A DNA stretch of 64,000 nucleotides from Chrysophaeum taylorii (Eukaryota > Sar > Pelagophyceae > Pelagomonadales > Pelagomonadaceae), in contig JAQMWT010000135.1 of the NCBI GenBank assembly GCA_029834535.1, positions 1 through 64,000 on the forward strand, in the 5' to 3' direction. A program made the position numbers and the translations under genes. This document shows positions 52,644 through 63,683 of the stretch, piece by piece (position 1 is the first letter of the stretch; each line of letters opens with the position of its first letter). The notes beneath the pieces are model-generated. The model was not told where the DNA came from. It ran no database searches and saw only the letters and a list, made by a program, of their open reading frames with translations.

Positions 52644-53919
52644 ATGATGATCTTGAGCGCCTTTCTCCCCGCGGCCTTGGGCTTTTCCCTCAGCCAGCAG
52701 TCGGCCTACCGCACCCACACCCCGCGGTCTTCCCGCGCTGTCGTTGAGGCGAGCGCGAGCGGCGACGTGATTCTGATTGGCGTCGCCGCCGACAGCGGAT
52801 GCGGAAAGTCGACGTTCATGAGGCGCCTCACCGGGATCTTTGGCGGCACCAACGTCGGGCCTCTCGGGGGCGGGTTCGACAGCGGCGGCTGGGAGACGAA
52901 CACGCTCGTCTCCGACACGACGACGGTCATCTGCCTCGACGACTACCACCTCAACGACCGCCAGGGCCGCAAGGTGACCAAGCGCACCGCCCTCGACCTC
53001 GCCGAGAACAATTTTGACCTCATGTACGAGCAGCTCCTCGCGCTCAAGAGCGGCGAGACGATCATGAAGCCGATCTACAACCACGTCAACGGTACGCTCG
53101 ACACGCCAGAAGAGATCAAGCCCACGCCCATCGTCATCGTCGAGGGCCTCCACCCGATGGCCGACGAGCGCGTCCGCGACCTCCTCGACTTTTCGCTCTA
53201 CCTCGACATCACCGACGATGTCAAGTTCGCCTGGAAGATCCAGCGGGATATGATCGAGCGCGGCCACTCGCTCGAGTCGATCCAGGCGTCGATCGAGGCC
53301 CGGAAGCCTGACTTCGACGCCTTCGTCGCCCCCCAGCGCGAGTTCGCCGACGTCGTCATCCAGGTCCTCCCGACCCAGCTGATCCCCGACGACAAGGAAG
53401 GCAAGATCCTCCGCGTTCGCTTCATCCAGCGCGACGGCAAGGAGAACTACGATCCCGTCTACCTCTTCGACGAGGGCTCCACTATCGAATGGACCCCCTG
53501 CGGCAAGAAGCTCACGTGCTCGTACCCGGGCATCAAGGTGCGATGGGTTCTCTTCCGTTCGAACGCCACATGATGCGCAGTTCGCCTACGGCCCCGACGA
53601 GTTCCTCGGAAACGAGGTCACGGTGCTCGAGCTCGACGGCAAGTTCGACAATCTCCAGGAACTCATCTATGTGGAGAGCCACCTCTCCAACACGGCGACC
53701 AAGTTCTATGGTGCGCCATTTTTTTTTGTGCGACTCGCTCATCGCGTCATCCCCTGCGCAGGCGAGCTCACGCAGCAGATGATCAAGATGGGCGACTCCC
53801 CGGGCTCGGACAACGGCACCGGCTTCTTCCAGACTCTCGCCTCGCTCAAAATCCGGGAGTTCTACGAAACCCTATCGGGCGTCACGGTGGAGGCCGAGAC
53901 CCCCAAGGTCGCCGCCTAA
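52644..53919 (+). CDS. PRK: Phosphoribulokinase, plastid-targeted
   Basis: Three exons, 52644-53537, 53581-53710, 53762-53919; the sum is divisible by three, 393 residues. Leader MMILSAFLPAALGF ends with a Phe at the probable cleavage site, as in ochrophyte bipartite plastid leaders. The P-loop is GVAADSGCGKSTF (Cys53), followed by VICLDDYHLNDRQGRK (Cys97), NNFDLMYEQLLALKSGE, KPIYNHVNG and IVIVEGLHPMADERV. Cys53 and Cys97 occupy the places of the two redox-regulatory cysteines of plant PRK; in this enzyme a longer Gly-rich loop separates them. PRK phosphorylates ribulose 5-phosphate to the Rubisco substrate in the Calvin cycle. Introns of 43 and 51 nt rejoin at GIK/FAYGPDEF and KFYG/ELTQQM. 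Confidence 0.92.
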
Positions 53920-54483
53920 ATGATGATGATGATGATGATGATGACAACTAACAACAACTAACAACAACAACAACACTTATACTTCCTCCTCCTTTTTCTG
54001 CGCCCCGCGGGTTGCGCGGATCGAGATCAAGATGATTGAGCGGGGGGACGTAGCCCAGACGCGCGATATAGCGGGCCACCCTTCTCAAACCTTACAACAA
54101 GAAGACATGCAGATGTTTTAATAATAATTAAAAAGGCCTGTCACCAGGCATGTGAAACTCAATCATTCTCGCACCATCTTCTTAGTGGTGGTGATCGTGG
54201 TGGCGTATCGTTAAGTTTGTGGTCGAGCACTGGGCCTCACAACTAAAAAAAAGGAACCCACCGTTACGAAGACGGGGCGCTAAGGCATAACTCGAAGTAC
54301 AACCGTAGGCGAATCACACGTGCCGAGCCAGTGTCATTATTATCCCTCTTCCCCGAGGCCTCTTATCGCGCCCGCTTCCGTCCCCGTGCCGCATTTGTTT
54401 ACTTTCTTCTCGACTCGTCCCATGATGAGCAAGCGACAGTTCCTATATTGCCGGGATGTGCCTCTCGATCAAGATCGGATGAA
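53920..54483. other. Intergenic DNA between convergent genes
   Basis: Contains an ATG trinucleotide run immediately after the PRK stop (about 53920-53943), an AAC-rich patch and AT-rich DNA at 54110-54135. No coding signal. Confidence 0.5.
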
Positions 54484-54995
54484 CTACGCGCTTGATGTGC
54501 CTTGTTCCTCTGCGGGATGGTCATCGTCTTGTGCGACGTCGATACCCATGGACTGCGCGGTGCCGGCGATCGACTTGCACAAGCTTTCGAAGGGTATGTG
54601 CGCGAGGTGCTTGTCGGCCTGCTTGACGGTGGCAATCTCGCGAATTTGGTTCCATCGAATCGTGCCGGACGAGATCGTGCCCGGGTGCTTGGAGCCCTTC
54701 TGGAGGCCGAGCTGTTGTCGGATCAAGTATGATGCCGGCGGCGTCTTGGTCACGAAGGTGAAGGTGCGGTTGTTGTACCTGCGCGAGGCGGTCCGAGCCA
54801 CAACACCACCACCTACGCTGTCAAGACGACCGGGACGGGGGTTTCCGGCGGAAGCGACTGAGTAGCGGCGTTGAAGGCCTTGACGAACTCCATCATGTTC
54901 AGCCCGTGTGGACCCAGCGCCTGACCGATCGAGGGTCCCGGCTTGGCGGCACCCGCCGGGCAGCGAAGCCGCACTACTGCCTTGACGCCCGCCAT
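54484..54995 (-). CDS. Ribosomal protein L11, bacterial type (probably mitochondrial)
   Basis: Two exons on the minus strand, 54995-54817 and 54778-54484 (38-nt intron), 157 residues, divisible by three. [20 protein letters not shown] and [19 protein letters not shown] are the diagnostic L11 N-terminal domain. [19 protein letters not shown], restored across the intron, and [13 protein letters not shown] form the rRNA-binding C-terminal domain. The protein binds the 23S rRNA GTPase centre. The absence of a plastid leader and the many algal plastid genomes that encode their own L11 make a mitochondrial role more likely; that assignment is inference. The C-terminus carries a short acidic extension. 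Confidence 0.87.
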
Positions 54996-55108
54996 CGACG
55001 CAAGACCTTTTTTTCTCTCAGGAAGCGAGGCAGCGAGAACCACGCGCGACAAGCTCTTGTTGGACGACGGCGCGGGTAAGTAATAGTAAGTAGTTCGCCA
55101 CTCTTAGA

Positions 55109-56112
55109 TCAGGGGGCGCAACTCCAGAGGCCATAGATGTGGACCTCATGTTCGACGAAGACGGCGTCACGTTCGTGGACGCAGGCAATGACGACACCCG
55201 AGCCGGAAAAGCCGTGGGCCACACGGGAGTCAAAACCTGGGGGTGGAAGGGCCATGTCGGGCGCCCCCCCCCGGCCGAGGTGGAGGTATCGGCCTGGCGC
55301 GACCAAGCACTGGAGGACCTTGACGGCACCCGTATCTCGTGCGACGTCGAAGAATCCTAGGAGGGGTTGCTCGGGGTATGACAAAAACACACGCACGCAC
55401 CTCCTCTAGTGTTGTAGGCAAGGTGGCTCGCGAAGTAGAGTCCGTCCCCGAGACGATTTCGCTTGAAGACTGGGCGCTGGGCATTGGGAACGACGCGCGC
55501 GGGATCGAGCTGGTCGACGCGCGAGTCGTCGGTGTTGTAGGACTGGGATCCACGAATACCGTGCCACATTTTCCAGACCTGGCGGTGCCCCTCGGGGAGG
55601 CTGGCGACGTACGCGCGGAAGCGACCGAGGTGGTCTCTGCTCTCGTCGCTCTCGCGAGCGACGAGTCGAAAGTCGAGCCGTTCGTCGTCGGCGATGTTGA
55701 GTTGGTGGCGAAGCTGGCGCTCGAATTTAGCGTGGCGCGGCCCGCTTCCAATGAGTCTCGAGCAGCCATCGAACCAACCGCACTCGGGGACGTGCGCCCA
55801 GGGCACGACGTCGACGTAGTCGCCTGCGTCGATGCTTGGTGTGATCAGGAACCCGCGTGACCGCAACGTCTCGGAGAGCCCGGCCTGGGCCCTCCGGTCG
55901 ATCACGGTTGGTGACTTGCTCCATCGCACGCGATCCTCGTCGCCGTCATCGTCCGAGCATACGACGATCTGATCGCGCAGCTCTTCGAGGGAACCCTTGC
56001 GCCGCTTCAAGAGCCGCCGCGGCGACACGATTCGTTCCTCGGCATCGGGCGCCGCACGTCTTCGCATATCTAATGCGAACCCATGTGCAGAAAAGGCAGA
56101 AATGCTAAGCAT
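55109..56112 (-). CDS. PARP-like ADP-ribosyltransferase domain protein
   Basis: Two exons on the minus strand, 56112-55401 and 55356-55109 (44-nt intron), 319 residues, divisible by three. The C-terminal half resembles a PARP catalytic fold: MWHGIRG carries the first conserved His, LGDGLYFASHLAYNT the conserved Tyr, and the terminal strand DAVFVEHEVHIYGLWS corresponds to the final VVYD--QI--Y strand. The N-terminal 100 residues are basic and Ser-rich with an acidic patch (SDDDGDEDR), with no recognisable zinc finger, WGR or macro domain. The third catalytic residue (Glu of classical PARPs) is not assured, so mono-ADP-ribosylation or inactivity are both possible. ATG 56112 or ATG 56067 may be used. 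Confidence 0.6.
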
Positions 56113-56118
56113 TTCTGC
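56096..56118. repeat. 11-bp perfect inverted repeat over the PARP-like start codon
   Basis: GCAGAAATGCT, one spacer base, then AGCATTTCTGC. The palindrome contains the minus-strand ATG at 56112 and also a plus-strand ATG. It could be a dimeric protein site or an RNA hairpin masking the start. Confidence 0.6.
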
Positions 56119-56625
56119 TGCTCGCAAAACCCTGAAACTGCATGTAAACTTCCATTCAACGGAACAAATTGTTTCCTTCGTGACGTCATCGCGGTGTGTA
56201 CCTTGAACACGAATAAGCTAATGAGCCCTGAATTCGAGTTGAAGTTGCAGAAAACGTATGGGACATTAAGCAGATCCGGAGAAGCCGACCCCTTTTCCCC
56301 GCTACAGCCGGTAGTGTGCCAACTGAGGAGAGGAGAGGAGAGGTGAGGTGAGGTGAGGAGACACACGCGCTGACAGAGAGTCCTGTGAAACTCACTAGAG
56401 CGAGTACAAGCTGCGGACTTGGGCTGCCCTATAACATGGATGGTGTAGGCGGCGACGGCGGTCGCGGCGGCCCTGCCGTATAGCCAGTCCCATATCCACC
56501 CCCAAGCACTCGTCCTGCCCCCCTCCCTATCTACGTGCTCTGCTTGCGTTACCCCTCTTTTCCTCCTCTCCGGCTTCTTTTCTTTTGCACACTCCTGCTC
56601 CACCGCGGTAGTCTGTGGCTTATCT

Positions 56626-56661
56626 TCTTTCTTTCTTTCTTTCTTTCTTTTTTTCTTTTTC
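56626..56661 (+). repeat. (TTTC)n microsatellite
   Basis: Short TTTC array, complementary in unit to the AAAG array at 51 kb. Confidence 0.9.
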
Positions 56662-58550
56662 ACTCCTCCTCTGCGATCATCCACTCTGGCTCTTTGAGCC
56701 TGCGAGTGGCAAACCATAATAATATCTAATGAACTTCGAGATCATCCATCCTGGCTCTTAGTTTGAGCCTTGGAGTTTCACACCGTAATAATAACTCACG
56801 AGCTTCGAGCCTGGGATTCGCAAACCATAATAGTTATAACATCTACCCAGTCCAGTGCATGTGGCCTAGGCATATCCCAGCGGCGTGGCGCTCAGAATCA
56901 GAATCGCAGGGCGTTCAGAGGAGGGGCGTGAAAGGAGAGTCGAGGCAGAGTTGGCGCTTGTCGCCATGCAACGAGGAGTTCGCGATTTGACTTCTAACAA
57001 CCGACTTCGTCGTGAACATCCTTCTGCGTTCACCGGCCACACCCCGTCCCACCTTGAACCGAACGTCCAGGCTTCCGCTTGGCCCGTCCGGGAGGTGCAC
57101 AGGTGCCGACCTACGCCGGAGGCCGATACCCTCGCAAGGTGCAGGTTCATAAGGCGCCGCCCACCGCGACGGTCATCGATCGAAGTAAGGGATGTATGCC
57201 GACCTTTCGGTTACATGCCCCCCTTTCGACATCACCACCGCCTTTCGGATCATCTGTGATAGAATACCCTGCAGCCTGCCTGCGCCCAGCAGGACGTAAC
57301 ACTTCGTCGCACATACGTTCGACGGCAGCATGCGTGTGACCTTTAGGCGGGGCCCGTCCTTTATTCGCCTGCCCCGCTGCCCGGCGATGGCCCCGACAAG
57401 GCCTCGGGATACCCCCGCCGTCCAGGCATCCCTCGCGGCATCACAAAATACCCAAAACCCTCAACGGGATACCTTCGCTTTCAAGGCATTCCTCGCGTTT
57501 CCACACAAGCCCCTATACTTCTGAACGCCCGTGCCCCCGCTCGCCCCACTTTTAGCAGCGCACTTCTAAAAACCCTGCAACGAACGTTCAGTTTTGTTCG
57601 CAATCGTACCGTGTGACTTACGAAAGTCACCACCCGAGGCATGCTCGTGTGAACGTGCGTCGCACATCATAAGGGTCGTCGTGGAAAATCGGGAAAAGAA
57701 AACTAAACACCAACTTTCGCTGCCTGGAGTTGAGGAAGAGCTCGCGACGACGACTGGGTCGAAACACTGGTCGACTATGATGCTTAGGGGAGGGGCAATC
57801 AGTGGCGCAGCAGGCAACGCAGAATTGGAGTGGGAAATTGGTGCGAGCACTTATTATTCGTTGTCGGAAATGAGGTGGCAGAAGAGGCGGCGTCAGGTTA
57901 CCATGAAGCGACCGGGCACTGCCAGATGGCGGCGAGGTGGGCTTCAGCCGCTGCCAAGGGAGGTGTCATGGCGAGCGCGGTGGAGATCGATCCGTTTGGA
58001 ATACAAAGGCCCAACTAAGGTTGCCAAGTGCGACTAGAGGAGCCTGGGCACGCGTGGCGACTCGAGTGGCGACGCTGCAGGCCGAGTGGCGACTTTAAGT
58101 ATCGAGCGCGCCTCGACGGACTTCTCCATCGCCACCGCCGGGCATCGCAAATCGCACACGATGGAACGCGCACTGAAAACGCAACTGAATGCAGGACAGG
58201 ACCTTGGCTGACTCAGCCACTCTCCTCCACAAGGGCAGCATGGCAGAAGGTCAGGACTTGAGTAGTCGTAGTTGTTGTTGTGGCGGCAAGACACTATCGC
58301 CGACTTCGACAAGGACCGCCGGTGGGCCACAGGTACAAGCTCGCCAGAACCAGACCGCACATTCAGCAAGACGAGAGAGGGAGGTGCATCGAGCTTGGCA
58401 CGGAATTGCGTTTTGAAAAATCCAACAAGTTCGAAGTTTGGTTCCGGCGCATCCGCCCTCACGAATACAGCTAAAAATAAGGCTGGCTGCCGTCGAGAAA
58501 CGTGGTGCGCCGGACCCAAAACCGCTCATTGGCTCAGTGGCGATTAAATC

Positions 58551-58625
58551 GCCCCTCGGGCGCCCGACAGCGTGGGCCTGAGTGAGGATTAAATCGTCCC
58601 TCACTGCCCCTCGGGCGCCCGACAG
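58551..58625 (+). repeat. 20-bp direct repeat
   Basis: GCCCCTCGGGCGCCCGACAG occurs exactly at 58551-58570 and 58606-58625. Each copy is preceded by a gattaaatcg word (58542 and 58587). It contains the self-complementary core gggcgccc. Confidence 0.85.
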
Positions 58626-58853
58626 GATTAGCGAAGCGGAGTGGCGACCGGACCGCCTCTCGGGGAGCAAAGGCCGCGCCGTCGAAAGGCTACGAGGGCC
58701 GAGCGGGCCCGAGCAGAAATCCGTCGTTCCTGGCGCGCTCTGAGAGATGGGCGGGCGGGCGGAAAGCAGACGTCCCCGAATCCCCGTCCGTGTTGGCGGG
58801 CGCGCTCCAAAAGGAGGATCTCCTTGTTCGTTGGCCGAAAGCTAGGGTTATTG

Positions 58854-58877
58854 TTACTCTGAGGGCCCTTGTGGCAA

Positions 58878-58909
<32 letters not shown>

Positions 58910-61900
58910 GGGCGCGGTGTGCCGCCTGGATGAGGCGGTCGAGGTCCTTGACGACAGGGTCGTCGAGAGGGTAACCGGCGTCCTCGACGAGCGTACGACG
59001 CTCGGCGACGAGGCGCGTGTACGTGACGTCGTCGGCGAGAGGCTCTGGGGTGGCGCGGGCGTCGTTAATGACGCGAAAGACCTCATCGATGTCGTCTCGC
59101 GGCGCCCCTGTTTGTTGTTGTTCGTTGGCGGGCGGCGGCGGCGGCGGCTCGTCGCCGTCGTCGTCGTCCACGAGCTTGATCCGCGGCGGTTGACGTTTCG
59201 TTTCCTTCTCTACGGGCGACGGCGGGACGAGAGGAGGCTCAACGGGCGGGTATCGCTGAAAGGCCTTGGCAAGCGTGAGCTCGGCGGTGCGCTTGGCGAT
59301 TTCGCCGTAGGTCTCGCCCCGAACCGCGGCCTGGCGGAGGTTGTCGAGCTCGGCCTTGATGTTCTTGAGCTCGCGTCGGTCGCCGTCGAGGACGAAGCGT
59401 TCCTCGCGGCCGCGGTACTCGAGGCGGAGCTCGTCGAGGTCGCGACGCGCCTTGTCGTTGGCCTCGTCTCGCGCGCGCTGGAGGGCCCGCGCGAGGCGGT
59501 GGACCTGCGCGCGGAGGCGCTCGCGGTCGGCGCCGGCCTCGGCCGTCTCGGCCCTCGCGCACTCGAGGCGCGCCCGCAGATCCGCCGCCTCAGCCTTGGC
59601 CTTGGCGAGGCGGCCGGCGAGCTCGGCCTCGGGCGTGCGGCGATGGGCGGCGCGCCACCGGTCGAACTCGGCCTCTGCCGCGGTCGCGCGTTTGTCGGCC
59701 CGCTCGGTCGCGTTCTTTTGAGCGGCGAGGGCCTTCTCGAGGGCCTTGGTCTGGCGTCGCTCGGCCTCGACGGCGTGGCGCGTCTCGTCGCGTAGCCGAC
59801 GCTCGAGGAGCTGGAGCTCGGAGACGCGCACGGCGCGCTCGCGCTGGAGCGCGGCGTCGGCGTCGGATAGGCTCCGCTCGCGCGCCTCGACGTCGCGGAG
59901 CGACGTCCGCAGCTTGGCCTCGAGCTTGGCGTACTCGGCACGGTGCGTCGCGGCCTCCTCGCGCTCGGCCTTGCGCGCCTTCTCGGCCTCCTCGTCGAGC
60001 TGTCGCAGCCTCTGCTGCTCTTTGCGGCGTAGTCGCTGCGCCCACGCGGCTTCCTCGTTAGCTCGCCACTCCTCCCAAGCTCGCTTCTCCGCCTCGATCG
60101 CCGCCTCCGTCTGCCGCGTCGCCCAGTCCGACGGCGCACCGCACACGGCGCACGCGCGCGCCACCTCTCGTCGCGACGCGAGGTTCCCGCCCGAGGCGCC
60201 CGACGTCGTCGAATCGTCGTCGTCGTCGACGGGTACCAGCAATTTCCCAGCGACCTTTTCGCTCCAAGAGGGCGGGGTCTTGGTGCCCTCGTCCTCTTCG
60301 AGCTGCTCGTCCAGCGTCAGCCTCGCGCGGAGGGACCGGTCCTCGCCGAGCGCGTAGTTGGCCTCGTGGACGCGCCGGAGCGCGGTCGGCCGCGCCTCGT
60401 AGTAGCGCCGCGTCTCCGGAGCGATCAGCGGCGCCGAGAGGTCCAGCCTCGCGACCGCGAGGGGCGCCTCGTCGTCCTCGAGCTCGACGCGGAGCGCGCC
60501 CGCGTTCTTGAACAGGGCGTCCAGGTCTGCCGCGCTGAGCCGCGCAAACTCGAACACCGCCCTCGCGCCCTTGCCGGCGACGGCGACGGACGCGTCGCGC
60601 GCCGTCCCCAAGGTGGCCGTCCTCGCGACCCCGCGCTGGCCGAGGGCCTCGGCCGCGTACCGCAGCCGCAAACGCGGCCCGTCGGCGGCGGCCAACGTCA
60701 CGTGCAGGAGCTCCACCACGAGTCGCCAGCGGCGCGGCTCGGCCGAGAGCTCCGGCCGCGCCGGCGTCGGCGGCGCGAACGGCGAAGTCGTCGCGTCGAC
60801 GGCCGACGCCTCGTCCTCCTCATCATCATCATCATCATCATACTCCTCCGGTTCGTCGCGCGGCGGAGGCGGCGGGGGCACCCAGCCTCGAGGGCCTCGC
60901 TTCTCGAGGGCCTCGGCGTCGCTGACGCCGACGCGGCGAAGTTTCGCGAAGACGTCGAGCGAGCCGGGCGAAACGGGTTGGGCGAAGACGTGCATCGGTC
61001 GGCGGCTGTCGACGTCGACGCGAAACCGCGCTTCGGAGGCGTAGAATTCGGCGTCGCGGCGCGCCGGGTGCCAGGCCTCGACGGGGAGCAGAGGCCCCAA
61101 ACTCAACCGGCCCGCGGCGACGACGAGGCCTTCGGTGCAAAGGTAGACCTCGACGGGCGACGCGAGCGCCGTCGCGAGCTCGAAAGCCGACGCGCGAAGC
61201 CTGAACCAGTCGCATTCGACGGCGAACGGCGGCGCGTCGAGGCTCCGCGCGGGAAATTGCTCGGTCTGCAGCACCACCCCGAACACCTCCGTCGAGAACC
61301 AGTACTTGCGCCGGCCGTTTGCCGACGCCTCCTCGAGCTCCTTGCCGACGAGTTTGGCGAGCGACGCCGCCTTCTCGAGCGACACGCACAGCTCGAACAA
61401 CGTGGTCCCCTTGCCGAGTCGCTTTGCCGGCAGTTCCTCTACCTCGGCTAAAGGTGCCTCCTCGTGCTTCTGCGGCACCTGGAGCCGCGGCCGCGCCTTG
61501 GCCGCGCGCAGAACCTCGGCCGGCGCCGCGGGGCCTTTGAGCTTGGCCCATCCGCTGCTCTCGCCGCGCCGGATCTCGTGCACGTCCAGCACCAACGTCC
61601 CAAGCGGCTCCGAGTTCTCGAGCGTAGGCTCGCCTGCGCACACCGCCTCGTGATGATAAAAAAAACGCCCGCGACAGACGCACGCTCCTCGGACGTCGCG
61701 CCGCGCGTCGCGTAGCAGTACAGCTTGAGCTTGGGCGACCGCCGCTCGGCCTCGCGCAGCGCCTCGACCGACTCGAACATCCAGCTCAGGCACCCCTCCT
61801 CGCGGCTCCACACCGCCTCGCCCGCGCGTGGCGTCCCCTTGGCTCCCCAGCTGCCTACGCCGCCAGGACGTCACGCCACCAAACAACAACAACAACAACG

Positions 61901-62048
61901 CACTGGGACCCGTCTCTCGCTTCTCGCCACCCAAAGACCCCTGCACGCGCAGACACATCGACGTCTTCCCGCCCAGCCGATTCACCAGTGGGGTCGCGAG
62001 CTGCTTGACCGCCTGGATGTCGACGCGGATTTCCCACTCGACAGACAT
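58854..62048 (-). CDS. CEP120: Centrosomal protein CEP120
   Basis: Three exons on the minus strand, 62048-61910, 61854-61684, 61633-58854 (introns 55 and 50 nt), 1,029 residues, divisible by three. An N-terminal C2 domain spans the introns (EEGCLSWMFESVEALREAER, LKLYCYATRG, PLGTLVLDVHEIRRGES). The CEP120-specific central domain (DUF3668) follows: FELCVSLEKAASLAKLVGKE, YWFSTEVFGVVLQTEQFP, FAVECDWFRLRASAFELATA and VEVYLCTEGLVVAAGRL. After an Asp run and a second C2-like region comes a long Glu/Arg coiled coil (about 640-900) and an acidic tail. In animals CEP120 is needed for centriole elongation and ciliogenesis and dimerises through its coiled coil. Order and length match the family (human 986). 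Confidence 0.82.
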
Positions 62049-62190
62049 CCCCACCTTTCAAACCGAAGAAGATTACAACCGTCCGTTAGGGGCTTGATGA
62101 ACAGCTAGCTCTATTTGTTGCGAAGTTATTATTAACAAGTCGTACTCACCAACACGAGTGTACCTACCTTATTATCCCGCGACGCGCGCT

Positions 62191-63267
62191 TCAGAGAAGC
62201 GTGCAGGCGCGGTCGTAGTGAGGCGAGCACCTGGGGTCCGCGACGTATCTGCGGTGGTGCAGCCGAAACTTGGTGGCCCGGCGGAGATTGCGGCGTAGGG
62301 CGTCTTCGTCGATGATGCCGAGCCTCGAGGAGAAAGAGGAGGGCGACGGAATGGGGGCCGGCGGTGGCGAGGGCGGCTTGAGGCGCTTTTCTCGAATGAG
62401 GGCACGCACGACGAGGGCGAACGCGTGGTCGACCGTGGCGGGGTTGGTCGACGAGCACTGGGCATAGATGATCCTCGCTTGCTTCGAGTCCAACTTTCGC
62501 TCGACGGCGTTGGCCGCGTCGGCCATGGTCGTCTTGGGAGGCGAATCGCCGTCGGCCTGGAGACCCACGAGGCACACAATCGGCTGGCCATCCTCGCGCG
62601 GCTCGACGGCCGGCTCGAGCCACTTGTCGACGACGCTCTCGAGAGACTCGGGTCCGGCGGCCGCGTTGTAACACAGCAGCAGCGCGTCGGCGCCCTTGCG
62701 GAAACCCATCACGATCGAGTTGAACCGGCGCATGCCCGCCGTGTCCCACACGAGCAACCGCAAGGGCTGCTTGTTGAACCCGAACCGCGTGTCGCGCCGC
62801 CCAAAGTCGACGCCGATTGTCGGCACGTAGTCGCTCATGAAGTACTCCGCGAGCGTGTTCCGGCAGAACCGGAAAACCAGGCAGCTCTTCCCGACGCCCG
62901 CGTCCCCGACGAGCAGCAACTTGGCCGTCGGCGCGTTTCGCGCCGCGTGCTCCTCGCTCGCCCGCAGATCGTAGAACACCAGCTCGCTCTCCACCCGAAA
63001 TCGCTCGCGCCAGCACCGCCCGTCGGCCGGCACACCGCACTCCCGGAACTCGGACGCGTACAGCTGCTGCCACAACCACTCGCTCCGAGCCAACTTTGTC
63101 CACTGCTTGCTCACCGTCGCGCGTGCGAGCGAGTGCGCGTCCAGAAACTCCAGCACGCAGCTGTACTCGTGGTCGCTCAGGGGCAGAGGTGCGCGCCGAC
63201 ATTTTTCGCCGCCGCCCTCCAAGCTGTACTCGCGACACAACAACGCATCTAGCAGCACGTCCAGCAT
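62191..63267 (-). CDS. F-box / Rab-like small GTPase fusion protein
   Basis: Single exon, 358 residues. The N-terminus holds an F-box-like motif (PLPLSDHEYSCVLEFLD, SLARATVSKQWTKLARSEWL). The GTPase domain starts at about 115: P-loop GDAGVGKS (121-128), switch I ending YVPTIGVDF, and WDTAGMRRF (174 onward). The catalytic Gln of DTAGQ is Met here; the G4 motif NKxD is replaced by LQAD (VGLQAD) and G5 is CSST instead of TSAK-like. GTP hydrolysis and base specificity are probably altered. The C-terminus is Pro/Ser-rich and basic without a prenylation CaaX (ends CTLL). An F-box would connect it to SCF ubiquitin ligases. The next gene downstream on the strand is CEP120, 142 bp away. Confidence 0.75.
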   Translation of the reverse strand: MLDVLLDALLCREYSLEGGGEKCRRAPLPLSDHEYSCVLEFLDAHSLARATVSKQWTKLARSEWLWQQLYASEFRECGVPADGRCWRERFRVESELVFYDLRASEEHAARNAPTAKLLLVGDAGVGKSCLVFRFCRNTLAEYFMSDYVPTIGVDFGRRDTRFGFNKQPLRLLVWDTAGMRRFNSIVMGFRKGADALLLCYNAAAGPESLESVVDKWLEPAVEPREDGQPIVCLVGLQADGDSPPKTTMADAANAVERKLDSKQARIIYAQCSSTNPATVDHAFALVVRALIREKRLKPPSPPPAPIPSPSSFSSRLGIIDEDALRRNLRRATKFRLHHRRYVADPRCSPHYDRACTLL

Positions 63268-63683
63268 ACCGCCCAGGAGGCCGCCACAACAGCCTCCGAC
63301 TCAAGGAGCATTCATCTCGCCTTCCTTCCTTCTCCCCAGGGGCCGTTGAGATTTTGGTTTCTCGATCCGTTAAAATAGTAATAATTCACTTAGTAAAAGT
63401 TGCACTCAAACTTTTCTAATAACAACCACAAAGTTTTTGCCAGTTTGGTGCCACAACGTCGACTCTGGGGCTTCACCGGGCACCGCGGCGCCGCCCGCAC
63501 TGCACTGGGGGCTGCTGGTCCCCCGTTAACCCCCACTCCCAGTTCAAGCCCACGCTCCGTTCACTCCATCGCGAGCACCATCTCTGGTCGGCAGTGACGG
63601 ATCCGCGTCGTTAACTTCGAATCGCAGCTCTTCCCATGAAGGCATGATGCCCGTGGGTAAAACAACATATGCTTATTAGAATG
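63268..63683. other. Intergenic DNA
   Basis: Promoter side of the F-box GTPase gene, AT-rich at 63360-63430. Nothing else recognised. Confidence 0.5.

Larger units (their letters stand above)
56119..58853. other. Gene-free intergenic DNA
   Basis: No intact gene recognised. Contains a GAGAG/GTGAG patch at 56325-56360, a TTTC array, repeated phrases ggctctttgagcctgcgag/ggctcttagtttgagcct near 56688-56800, AAACCCT words near 57436 and 57570, and a direct repeat at 58551-58625. Open frames at 57594-58550 lack any domain I know. Confidence 0.5.

Noticed and set aside
57594-58037. Candidate 147-codon gene
   Set aside because: No recognisable domain, unusual start context and no splice-supported extension; composition does not differ from surrounding intergenic DNA.
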